The translations under genes were made by a program, and so were the position numbers. Shown one piece after another: positions 48,098 to 60,900 of a DNA stretch of 64,000 nucleotides (position 1 is the stretch's first letter; each line of letters opens with the position of its first letter). Source of the DNA: Azolla caroliniana (Eukaryota; Polypodiophyta); contig JBHGNT010000047.1 in NCBI GenBank assembly GCA_043228905.1, forward strand, positions 124,001 to 188,000, in the 5' to 3' direction. Under the pieces are notes generated by a model. It searched no databases, had not been told where the DNA came from, and saw only the letters and a program-made list of their open reading frames with translations.

Positions 48098-50842
48098 CTA
48101 ACAACGCTAGCTATGATATGGAATTAAAAAATCAAGATTTTGAAACTCAGGTCGAGAGACATGAAAAAATTACCAAATTTGAGGAGGGAGTTGAGAAGAG
48201 CTAGTAGGTAAATTAAAATGTTCATACCTGGCTCGTGTAATATCGGATTTATGTGTTCAAACATGCCAATCGAAGCTAATAACGCTAGCTATGATATGGA
48301 ATTAAAAAATCAAGATTTTGAAACTCAGGTTGAGAGACATGACGAAAATAGCAAACTTGAGGAGTGAGTTGAGAAGAGCTAGTAGGTAAATTAAAATGTT
48401 CATACCTGGCTCGTGTGATATCGGATTTATGTGTTCAAACATGCAAATCGAAGCTAACAACGCTAGCTATGATATGGAATAAAAAAATCAAGATTTTGAA
48501 ACTCAGGTCGAGAGACATGATGAAATTACCAAATTTGAGCTGTGAGTTGAGAAGAGCTAGTAGGTAAATTTAAATATTCATACCTGGCTCGTGTGATATC
48601 GGATTTTTATGTTCAAACATGCGAATCGAAGCTAACAACGCTAGCTATGATATGGAATTAAAAAATCAAGATTTTGAAACTCAGGTCGATAAACACGACG
48701 AAATTGGCAATCTTGACAAGGGAGTTGAGAGCAGCCCTTGAGCAAATTAAAATGTTCATACCTGGCTCGTGTGATATTGCATTTTTGTGTTCAAACATGC
48801 GAATTGAAGCTAACAACGCTAGCTATGATATGGAAGTAAAAAATCAAGATTTTGAAACTCAGGTCGAGAGACATGACGAAATTACCAATGTTGAGGAGTG
48901 AGTTGAGAGGAGCCCTTGAGTAAATTAAAATGTTCATACCTAGCTCGTGTGATATCGGATTTATGTGTTCAAACATGCAAATCGAAGCTAACAACGCTAG
49001 CTATGATATGGAATTAAAAAATCAAGATTTTGAAACTCAGGTCGATAAACACGACGAAATTGGCAATCTTGACAAGGGAGTTGAGAGCAGCCCTTGAGCA
49101 AATTAAAATGTTCATACCTGGCTCGTGTGATATTGCATTTTTGTGTTCAAACATGCGAATTGAAGCTAACAACGCTAGCTATGATATGGAAGTAAAAAAT
49201 CAAGATTTTGAAACTCAGGTCGAGAGACATGACGAAATTACCAATGTTGAGGAGTGAGTTGAGAGGAGCCCTTGAGTAAATTAAAATGTTCATACCTAGC
49301 TCGTGTGATATCGGATTTATGTGTTCAAACATGCAAATCGAAGCTAACAACGCTAGCTATGATATGGAATTAAATAATCAAGAATTTGAAACTCAGGTCG
49401 AGAAACATGACGAAATTACCAATCTTGACAAGGGAGTTGAGAGCAGCCCTTGAGCAAATTAAAATGTTCATACCTGGCTCGTGTGATATTGCATTTTTGT
49501 GTTCAAACATGCGAATTGAAGCTAACAACGCTAGCTATGATATGGAATTAAAAAATCAAGATTTTGAAACTCAGGTCGAGAGACATGAAAAAATTACCAA
49601 ATTTGAGGAGGGAGTTGAGAAGAGCTAGTAGGTAAATTAAAATGTTCATACCTGGCTCGTGTAATATCGGATTTATGTGTTCAAACATGCCAATCGAAGC
49701 TAATAACGCTAGCTATGATATGGAATTAAAAAATCAAGATTTTGAAACTCAGGTTGAGAGACATGACGAAAATAGCAAACTTGAGGAGTGAGTTGAGAAG
49801 AGCTAGTAGGTAAATTAAAATGTTCATACCTGGCTCGTGTGATATCGGATTTATGTGTTCAAACATGCAAATCGAAGCTAACAACGCTAGCTATGATATG
49901 GAATAAAAAAATCAAGATTTTGAAACTCAGGTCGAGAGACATGATGAAATTACCAAATTTGAGCTGTGAGTTGAGAAGAGCTAGTAGGTAAATTTAAATA
50001 TTCATACCTGGCTCGTGTGATATCAGATTTTTATGTTCAAACATGCGAATCGAAGCTAACAACGCTAGCTATGATATGGAATTAAAAAATCAAGATTTTG
50101 AAACTCAGGTCGATAAACACGACGAAATTGGCAATCTTGACAAGGGAGTTGAGAGCAGCCCTTGAGCAAATTAAAATGTTCATACCTGGCTCGTGTGATA
50201 TTGCATTTTTGTGTTCAAACATGCGAATTGAAGCTAACAACGCTAGCTATGATATGGAAGTAAAAAATCAAGATTTTGAAACTCAGGTCGAGAGACATGA
50301 CGAAATTACCAATGTTGAGGAGTGAGTTGAGAGGAGCCCTTGAGTAAATTAAAATGTTCATACCTAGCTCGTGTGATATCGGATTTATGTGTTCAAACAT
50401 GCAAATCGAAGCTAACAACGCTAGCTATGATATGGAATTAAAAAATCAAGATTTTGAAACTCAGGTCGATAAACACGACGAAATTGGCAATCTTGACAAG
50501 GGAGTTGAGAGCAGCCCTTGAGCAAATTAAAATGTTCATACCTGGCTCGTGTGATATTGCATTTTTGTGTTCAAACATGCGAATTGAAGCTAACAACGCT
50601 AGCTATGATATGGAAGTAAAAAATCAAGATTTTGAAACTCAGGTCGAGAGACATGACGAAATTACCAATGTTGAGGAGTGAGTTGAGAGGAGCCCTTGAG
50701 TAAATTAAAATGTTCATACCTAGCTCGTGTGATATCGGATTTATGTGTTCAAACATGCAAATCGAAGCTAACAACGCTAGCTATGATATGGAATTAAATA
50801 ATCAAGAATTTGAAACTCAGGTCGAGAAACATGACGAAATTA
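48098..50842 (+). repeat. 1,424-bp (8-monomer) tandem repeat with inner 356-bp dimers
   Basis: Unit 48,098-49,521 is repeated from 49,522 to about 50,842 (landmarks 48,674/50,098, 49,030/50,454 and gaggagggag at 48,181/49,605, all 1,424 bp). Inside each unit a dimer of 356 bp is tandemly doubled (48,674/49,030 and 50,098/50,454). The dimer carries gataaacacgacgaaattgg and gatattgcatttttg. The same dimer occurs at 33,768/34,124. Confidence 0.9.
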
Positions 50843-53800
50843 CCAAATATTAGGTGTGAGTTGAGAAGAGCAAGTAGGTAAATTAAAATGTTCATACCTG
50901 GCTCCTGTGATATCGGATTTATGTGTTCAAACATGCGAATCCAAGCTAACAACGCTAGGTATGATATGGAATTAAATAATAGAGATTTTGAAACTCAGGT
51001 CGGGAGACATGACGAAATTACCAAATTTGAGGAGTGAGTTGAGAGGAGCCCTTGAGTAAATTAAAATGTTCATACCTGGCTCGTGTGATATCGGATTTTT
51101 GTGTTCAAACATACAAATCGAAGCTAACAACGCTAGTTATGATATGAAATTAAAAAATCAAGATTTTGAAACCCAGATCGAGAGACATGACGAAATTACC
51201 AAAGTTGAGGAGAAAGTTGAGAAGAGCTAGTAGGTAAATTTAAATGTTCATACCTGGCGACTGTGATATCGGATTTTTATGTTCAAACATGCAAATCGAA
51301 GCTAAGAACGCTAGCTATGATATGGAATTAAAAAATCAGGATTTTGAAACTCAGGTCGAGAGACATGACGAAAATAGCAAACTTGAGGAGGGAGTTGAGA
51401 AGAGCTAGTAGGTAAATTTAAATGTTCATACCTGGCTCGTGTGATATTGCATTTTTGTGTTCAAACATGCGAATTGAAGCTAACAACGCTAGTTATGATA
51501 TGGATTTAAAAAATCAAGATTCTGAAACTCAGGTCGAGAGACATGACGAAATTACCAAATTTGAGGAGTGAGTTGAGAGGAGCCCTTGAGTAAATTAAAA
51601 TGTTCAAACCTGGCTCGTTTGATATCGGATTTATGTGTTCAAACATGCAAATCGAAGGTAACAACACTAGCTACGATATGGAATTAAAAAATCAAGATTT
51701 GGAAACTCAGGTCGACAGATCTGCTGAAAATAGCAAACTTGAGGAGGGAGTTGAGAAGAGCTAGTAGGTAAATTAAAATGTTCATACCTGGATCGTGTAA
51801 TATCGGATTTATGTGTTCAAACATGCCAAACGAAGCTAATAACGCTAGCTATGATATGGAATTAAAAAATCAAGATTTTGAAACTCAGGTCGAGAGACAT
51901 GACGAAATTACCACATTTGAGGAATGAGTTGAGAAGAGCTAGTAGGTAAATTAAAATGTTCATACCTGGCTCGTGTAATATCGGATTTATGTGTTCAAAC
52001 ATTCCAATCGAAGCTAATAACGCTAGCTATGATATGGAATTAAAAAATCAAGATTTTGAAACTCAGGTCGAGAGACATGACGAAAATAGCAAACTTGAGG
52101 AGGGAGTTGAGAAGAGCTGGTAGGTAAATTTAAATGTTCATACCTGGCGACTGTGATATCGGATTATTGTGTTCAAACATGCCAATCGAAGCTAACAACG
52201 CTAGCTATGATATGCAATTAAAAAATCAAGATTTTGAAACTCAGGTCGAGAAACATGACGAAATTAGCAACCTTGAGGAGGGAGTTGAGAGGAGCCCTTG
52301 ACCAAATTAAAATGTTCATACCTGGCTCCTGTGATATTGGATTTATGTGTTCAAACATGCGAATCGAAGCTAACAACGCAAGCTATGATATGGAATTAAA
52401 AAATCAAGAATTTGAAACTCATTGCAAGAGACATGACGAAATTACTAAATTTGAGCTGTGAGTTGAGAAGAGCTAGTAGGGAAATTAAAATGTTCAAACC
52501 TGGCTCGTGTCATATCGGATTTATGTGTTCAAACATGCGAATCAAAGCTAACAACGCTAGCTATGATATGGAATTAAAAATTTAAGATTTTGAAACTCAG
52601 GTCGACAGATCTGACGGAAATAGCAAACTTGAGGAGGGAGTTGAGAAGAGCTAGTAGGTAAATTAAAATGTTCATACCTGGCTCGTGTAACATCGGATTT
52701 TTGTGTTCAAACATGCCAATCGAAGCTAATAACGCTAGCTATGATATGGAATTAAAAAATCAAGATTTTGAAACTCAGGTCGACAAACACGACGAAATTG
52801 GCAATCTTGACAAGGGAGTTGAGAGCAGCCCTTGAGCAAATTAAAATGCTCATACCTGGCTCGTGTGATATTGCATTTCTGTGTTCAAACATGCGAATTG
52901 AAGCTAACAACGCTAGCTATGATATGGAATTAAAAATTCAAGATTTTGAAACTCAGGTCGAGAGACATGAAAAAATTACCAAATTTGAGGAGTGAGTTGA
53001 GAAGAGCCAGTAGGTAAATTAAAATGTTCATACCTGGCTCGTGTCATATGGGATTTATGTGTTCAAACATACGAATCGAAGCTAACAACGCTAGCTATGA
53101 TATGGAATTAAAAAATCAAGATTTTGAAACTCAGGTCGATAAACACGACGAAATTGGCAATCTTGACAAGGGAGTTGAGAGCAGCCCTTGAGCAAATTAA
53201 AATGCTCATACCTGGCTCGTGTGATATTGCATTTCTGTGTTCAAACATGCGAATTGAAGCTAACAACGCTAGCTATGATATGGAAATAAAAAATCAAGAT
53301 TTTGAAACTCAGGTCGAGAGACATGACGAAATTACCAAAGTTGAGGAGTGAGTTGAGAGGAGCCCTTGAGTAAATTAAAATGTTCATACCTAGCTCGTGT
53401 GATATCGGATTTATGTGTTCAAACATGCAAATCGAAGCTAACAACGCTAGCTATGATATGGAATTAAAAAATCAAGATTTTGAAACTCAGGTCGAGAGAC
53501 ATGACGAAATTACCAAATTTGAGGGGTGAGTTGAGAAGAGCTTGTAGGTAAATTAAAAGGTTCATACCTGGCTCGTGTCATATCGGATTTCTGTGTTCAA
53601 ACATGCAAATCGAAGCTAACAACGCTAGCTATGATATGGAATTAAAAAATCAAGATTTTGAAACTCAGGTCGAGAGACATGACGAAAATAGCAAACTTGA
53701 GGAGGGAGTTGAGAAGAGCTAGTAGGTAAATTTAAATGTTCATACCTGGTGACTGTGATATCGGATTTTTGTGTTCAAACATGCCAATCGAAGCTAACAA

Positions 53801-56800
53801 CGCTAGCTATGATATGGAATTAAAAAATCAAGATTTTGAAACTCAGGTCGAGAAACATGACGAAATTAGCAACCTTGAGGAGGGAGTTGAGAGGAGCCCT
53901 TGAGCAAATTAAAATGTTCATACCTGGCTCCTGTGATATTGGATTTATGTGTTCAAACATGCGAATCGAAGCTAACAACGCAAGCTATGATATGGAATTA
54001 AAAAATCAAGAATTTGAAACTCATGTCAAGAGACATGACGAAATTACCAAATTTGAGCTGTGAGTTGAGAAGAGCTAGGAGGGAAATAAAAATGTTCAAA
54101 CCTGGCTCGTGTGATATCGGATTTATGTGTTCAAACATGCGAATCGAAGCTAACAACGCTAGCTACGATATGGAATTAAAAAATCAAGATTTTGAAACTC
54201 AGGTCGACAGATCTGACGGAAATAGCAAACTTGAGGAGGGAGTTGAGAAGAGCTAGTAGGTAAATTAAAATGTTCATACCTGGCTCGTGTAACATCGGAT
54301 TTATGTGTTCAAACATGCCAATCGAAGCTAATAACGCTAGCTATGATATGGAATTAAAAAATCAAATTTTGAAACTCAGGTCGAGAGACATGACGAAATT
54401 TCCACATTTGAGGAGTGAGTTGAGAAGAGCTAGTAGGTAAGTTTAAATATTCATACCTGGCTCGTGTGATATCGGATTTTTATGTTCAAACATGCGAATC
54501 GAAGCTAACAACGCTAGCTATGATATGGAATTAAAAATTCAAGATTTTGAAACTCAGGTCGAGAGACATGAAAAAATTACCAAATTTGAGGAGTGAGTTG
54601 AGAAGAGCCAGTAGGTAAATTAAAATGTTCATACCTGGCTCGTGTCATATGGGATTTATGTGTTCAAACATACGAATCGAAGCTAACAACGCTAGCTATG
54701 ATATGGAATTAAAAAATCAAGATTTTGAAACTCAGGTCGACAAACACGACGAAACTGGCAATCTTGACAAGGGAGTTGAGAGCAGCTCTTCAGCAAATTA
54801 AAATGCTCATACCTGGCTCGTGTGATATCGGATTTTTATGTTCAAACATGCGAATCGAAGCTAACAACGCTAGGTATGATATAGAATTAAAAAATAGAGA
54901 TTTTGAAACTCAGGTCGGGTGACATGACAAAATTACCAAAATTGAGGAGTGAGTTGAGAGGAGCCCTTGAGTAAATTAAAATGTTCATACTTGGCTCGTG
55001 TGATATCGGATTTATGTGTTCAAATAGGCGAATCGAAGCTAACATCGCTAGCTATGATATGGAATTAAAAAATCAAGATTTTGAAACTCAGGTCGAGAGA
55101 CATGACGAAATTGGCAACCTTGACAAGGGAGTTGAGAGGAGCCCTTGAGTAAATTAAAATGTTCATACATGGCTCGTGTAATATCGGATTTTTGTGTTGA
55201 AACATGCAAATCGAAGCTAACAACGCTAGTTATAATATGGTATTAAAAAATCAAGATTTTGAAACTCAGGTCGAGAGACACGCCGAAATTGGCAACCTTG
55301 AAAATGGAGTTGAGAGCAGCCCCTGAGCAAATTAAAATGTTCAGACCTGGCTCGTGTGATATCGGATTTTTGTGTTCAAACATGCAAATTGAAGCTAACA
55401 ACGCTAGCTATGATATGGAATTAAAAAATCAAGATTTTGAAACTCAGGTCGAGAGACATGACGAAAATAGGAACCTTGACAAGGGAGTTGAGAGGAGCCA
55501 TTAAGTAAATTAAAATGTTCATACCTGGCTCTTGTGATATCCGATTTATGTGTTCAAACATGCCAAACGAAGCTAACAACGCTAGTTATGATATGGAATT
55601 AAAAAATCAAGATTTTGAAACTCAGGTCGAGAGACATGACGGAATTACCAAATTTGAGGAGTGAGTTGAGAAGAGCTAGTAGGTAAATTAAAATGTTCAT
55701 ACCTGGCTTGTGTGATTTCGGATTTATGTGTTCAAACATGCAAATCGAAGCTAACAACGCTAGGTATGATATGGAATAAAAAAATCAAGATTTTGAAACT
55801 CAGGTCGAGAGACATGACGAAATTACCAAATTTGAGGGGTGAGTTGAGAAGAGCTAGTAGGTAAATTAAAAGGTTCATACCTGGCTCGTGTCATATCGGA
55901 TTTCTGTGTTCAAACATGCAAATCGAAGCTAACTACGCTAGTTATGATATGGAATTAAAAAATCAAGATTTGGAAACCCAGATCGAGAGACATGACGAAA
56001 TTACCAAAGTTGAGGAGTGAGTTGAGAAGAGCTAGTAGGTAAATTTAAATGTTCATACCTGGCTCGTGTGATATCGGATTTTTGTGTTCAAACATGCGAA
56101 TCGAAGCTAACAACGCTAGCTATGATATGGAATTAAAAAATCAAGATTTTGAAACTCAGGTCGAGAGACATGACGAAATTACCAAAGTTGAGGAGTGAGT
56201 TGAGAGGAGCCCTTGAGTAAATTAAAATGTTCATACGTGGCTCCTGTGATATTGGATTTATGTGTTCAAACATGCGAATCGAAGCTAACAACGCAAGCTA
56301 TGATATGGAATTAAAAAATCAAGAATTTGAAAGTCATGTCAAGAGACATGACAAAATTACCAAATTTGAGCTGTGAGTTGAGAAGAGCTAGTAGGGAAAT
56401 TAAAATGTTCAAACCTGGCTCGTGTGATATCGGATTTATGTGTTCAAACATGCGAATCGAAGCTAACAACGCTAGCTACGATATGGAATTAAAAAATCAA
56501 GATTTTGAAACTCAGGTCAACAGATCTGACGGAAATAGCAAACTTGAGGAGGGAGTTGAGAAGAGCTAGTAGGTAAATTAAAATGTTCATACCTGGCTCG
56601 TGTAACATCGGATTTATGTGTTCAAACATGCCAATCGAAGCTAATAACGCTAGCTATGATATGGAATTAAAAAATCAAGATTTTGAAACTCAGGTCGAGA
56701 GACATGACGAAATTTCCACATTTGAGGAGTGAGTTGAGAAGAGCTAGTAGGTAAGTTTAAATATTCATACCTGGCTCGTGTGATATCGGATTTTTATGTT

Positions 56801-56884
56801 CAAACATGCGAATCGAAGCTAACAACGCTAGCTATGATATGGAATTAAAAAATCAAGATTTTGAAACTCAGGTCGAGAGACATG

Positions 56885-56900
56885 ACGAAATGTTCATACT
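56885..56900 (+). repeat. Monomer with 49-bp tail deletion
   Basis: The sequence gacatgacgaaa runs straight into tgttcatacttgg. The tail segment that normally separates them, from ttaccaaatttgagg through gtaggtaaattaaaa, is missing, about 49 bp. Short A-rich homology at the edges fits a slippage or recombination deletion. No second copy was seen in the window. Confidence 0.8.
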
Positions 56901-57228
56901 TGGCTCGTGTAATATCGGATATTTGTGTTGAAACATACAAATCGAAGCTAACAACGCTAGTTATGATATGGTATTAAAAAATCAAGATTTTGAAACTCAG
57001 GTCGAGAGACACGCCGAAATTGGCAACCTTGAAAAGGGAATTGAGAGCAGCCCTTGAGCAAATTAAAATGTTCAGACCTGGCTCGTGTGATATCAGATTT
57101 TTGTGTTCAAACATGCGAATTGAAGCTAACAACGCTAGCTATGATATGGAATAAAAAAATCAAGATTTTGAAACTCAGGTCGAGAGACATGACGAAAATA
57201 GCAACCTTGACAAGGGAGTTGAGAGGAG

Positions 57229-57276
57229 ACATGACGAAATTACCAAATTTGAGGAGTGAGTTGAGAGGAGCCCTTG
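57229..57276 (+). repeat. 48-bp internal duplication within a monomer tail
   Basis: After ggagttgagagg the text returns to agacatgacgaaattacc and repeats the tail a second time before gcccttgag. This gives a monomer about 48 bp longer than normal. The two halves differ (atagcaaccttgacaagg versus ttaccaaatttgaggag), so they come from two monomer variants joined by unequal exchange. Confidence 0.8.
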
Positions 57277-57905
57277 AGTAAATTAAAATGTTCATACCTG
57301 GCTCGTGTGATATCGGATTTTTGTGTTCAAACATGCGAATCAAAGCTAACAACGCTAGTTATGATATGGTATTAAAAAATCAAGATTTTGAAACTCACGT
57401 CGAGAGACACGACGAATTTGGCAACCTTGAAAAGGGAGTTGAGAGCAGCCCTTGAGCAAATTTAAATGTTCCTACCTGGCTCGTGTCATATCGGATTTTT
57501 ATGTTCAAACATGCGAATTGAAGCTAACAACGCTAGCTATGATATGGAATTAAAAAATCAAGATTTTGAAACTCAGGTCGAGAGACATGACGAAATTACC
57601 AAATTTGAGGAGTGAGTTGAGAAGAGCTAGTAGGTAAATTAAAATGTGCATACCTGGCTCCTGTGATATCGGATTTTTGTGTTCAAACATGCGAATCGAA
57701 GCTAACAACGCTAGTTATGATATGGAATTAAAAAATCAAGATTTTGAAACTCAGGTCGAGAGACATGAAAAAATTACCAAATTTGAGGAGGGAGTTGAGA
57801 AGAGGTAGTAGGTAAATTAAAATGTTCATACCTAGCTCGTGTAATATCGTATTTATGTGTTCAAACATGCCAATCGAAGCTAATAACGCTAGCTATGATA
57901 TGGAA

Positions 57906-60900
57906 TTACAATATGAAGATTTTGAAACTCAGATCGAGAGACATGATGAAATTTGCAACCTTGACAAGGGAGTTGAGAGGAGCGCTTGAGCAAATTAAAA
58001 TGTTCATACCTGGCTCGTGTGATATCGGATTTTTGTGTTCAAACATGCGAATCAAAGCTAACAGCGCTAGGTATGATATGGAATTAAAAAATCAAGATTT
58101 TGAAACTCAGGTCGAGAGACATGACGAAATTAGCAACCTTGACAAGGGAGTTGAGAGGAGCCCTAGAGTAAATTAAAATATTCATACCTGGCTCGTGTCA
58201 TATCGGATTTATGTGTTCAAACATGCGAATCGAAGCTAACAACGCTAGCTATGATATGGAATTAAAAAATCAAGATTTTGAAACTCAGGTCGAGAGACAT
58301 GACGAAAATAGCAAACTTGAGGAGGGAGTTGAGAGGAGCCTTTGAGCAAATTAAAATGTTCATACCTGGCTCCTGTGATATCGGATTTATATGTTCAAAC
58401 ATGCGAATCGAAGCTAACAACGCTAGCTATGATATGGAATTCAAAAATCAAGATTATGCACCTCAGGTCGAGAGACATGACAAAATTACCAAATTTGAGG
58501 AGGGAGTTGAGAAGAGCTAGTAGGTAAATTTAAATGTTCATACCTGGCTCGTGTCATATCGGATTTATGTGTTCAAACATGCGAATCGAAGCTAACAACA
58601 CTAGCTATGATATCGAATTAAAAATTCAAGATTTTGAAACTCAGGTCGAGAGACATGACGTAAATAGCAAACTTGAGGAGGGAGTTGAGAAGAGCTAGTA
58701 GGTAAATTTAAAAGTTCATACCGAGCGATTGTGATATCGGATTTTTGTGTTCAAACATGCGAATCGAAGCTAAAACGCTAGCTATGATATGGAATTAAAA
58801 AGTCAAGATTTTGAAACTCAGGTCGAGAGACATGACGAAAATAGCAACCTTGACAAGGGAGTTGAGAGGAGCCCTTGAGTAAATTAAAATGTTCATACCT
58901 GGCTCGTGTGATATCGGATTTATGTGTTCAAACATGCCAATCGAAGCTAACAACGCTAGTTATGATATGGAATTAAAAAATCAAGATTTTGAAACTCATG
59001 TCAAGAGTCATGAAGAAATTACCAAATTGGAGGAGTGAGTTGAGAAGAGCTAGTAGGTAAATTTAAATGTTCATACCTGGCGACTGACTGTGATATCGGA
59101 TTTTTATGTTCAAACATGCGAATCGAAGCTAACAACGCAAGCTATGATATGGAATTAAAAAATCAAGGTTTTGAAACTCGGATCGAGAGACATGATGAAA
59201 TTAGCAACCTTGACAAGGGAGTTGAGAGGAGCCCTTGAGTAAATTAAAATGTTCATACCTGGCTCGTGTAATATCGGATTTATGTGTTCAAACATGCGAA
59301 TCCAAGCTACCAACGCTAGCCATGATATGGAATTAAAAAATAAAGATTTTGAAACTCAGGTCGAGAGACATGACGAAATTACCAAATTTGAGGTGTGAGT
59401 TGAGAAGAGCTAGTAGGTAAATTAAAATGTTCATACCTGGCTCGTGTCATATCGGATTTATGTGTTCAAACATGCGAATCAAAACTAACAACGCTAGCTA
59501 TGATATGGAATTAAAAATTCAAGATTTTGAAACTCAGGTCGAGAGACATGACGAAATTAGCAACCTTGACAAGGGAGTTGAGAGGAGCCCTTGAGTAAAT
59601 TAAAATGTTCATACCTGGCTCCTGTGATATCGGATTTATGTGTTCAAACATGCGAATCGAAGCTAACAACGCTAGCTATGATATGGAATTAAAATATGAA
59701 GATTTTGAAACTCAGATCGAGAGACATGATGAAATTTGCAACCTTGACAAGGGAGTTGAGAGGAGCGCTTGAGCAAATTAAAATGTTCATACCTGGCTCG
59801 TGTGATATCGGATTTTTGTGTTCAAACATGCGAATCAAAGCTAACAGCGCTAGGTATGATATGGAATTAAAAAATCAAGATTTTGAAACTCAGGTCGAGA
59901 GACATGACGAAATTAGCAACCTTGACAAGGGAGTTGAGAGGAGCCCTAGAGTAAATTAAAATATTCATACCTGGCTCGTGTCATATCGGATTTATGTGTT
60001 CAAACATGCGAATCGAAGCTAACAACGCTAGCTATGATATGGAATTAAAAAATCAAGATTTTGAAACACAGGTCGAGAGACATGACGAAAATAGCAAACT
60101 TGAGGAGGGAGTTGAGAGGAGCCTTTGAGCAAATTAAAATGTTCATACCTGGCTCCTGTGATATCGGATTTATATGTTCAAACATGCGAATCGAAGCTAA
60201 CAACGCTAGCTATGATATGGAATTCAAAAATCAAGATTATGGACCTCAGGTCGAGAGACATGACAAAATTACCAAATTTGAGGTGTGAGTTGAGAAGAGC
60301 TAGTAGGTAAATTTAAATGTTCATACCTGGCTCGTGTCATATCGGATTTATGTGTTCAAACATGCGAATCGAAGCTAACAACACTAGCTATGATATCGAA
60401 TTAAAAATTCAAGATTTTGAAACTCAGGTCGAGAGACATGACGTAAATAGCAAACTTGAGGAGGGAGTTGAGAAGAGCTAGTAGGTAAATTTAAAAGTTC
60501 ATACCGAGCGATTGTGATATCGGATTTTTGTGTTCAAACATGCGAATCGAAGCTAAAACGCTAGCTATGATATGGAATGAAAAAGTCAAGATTTTGAAAC
60601 TCAGGTCGAGAGACATGACGAAAATAGCAACCTTGACAAGGGAGTTGAGAGGAGCCCTTGAGTAAATTAAAATGTTCATACCTGGCTCGTGTGATATCGG
60701 ATTTATGTGTTCAAACATGCCAATCGAAGCTAACAACGCTAGTTATGATATGGAATTAAAAAATCAAGATTTTGAAACTCATGTCAAGAGTCATGAAGAA
60801 ATTACCAAATTGGAGGAGTGAGTTGAGAAGAGCTAGTAGGTAAATTTAAATGTTCATACCTGGCGACTGACTGTGATATCGGATTTTTATGTTCAAACAT

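Larger units (their letters stand above)
45400..57905 (+). repeat. 178-bp satellite array, type C region with displaced block copies
   Basis: About 70 type C monomers. Two tails, gagaggagcccttgag and gagaagagctagtagg, are interspersed and a third, gagagcagcccttgag, marks certain higher-order units. Displaced block copies include 46,945 to ~48,000 versus 50,861 to ~51,920 (offset 3,916, 22 monomers). Others are 45,646 to ~46,900 versus ~54,875-56,040 (about 9,229), ~52,120-52,700 versus ~53,720-54,300 (1,602, 9 monomers), and ~53,930-54,500 versus ~56,240-56,840 (2,313). No gene is visible. Confidence 0.92.
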
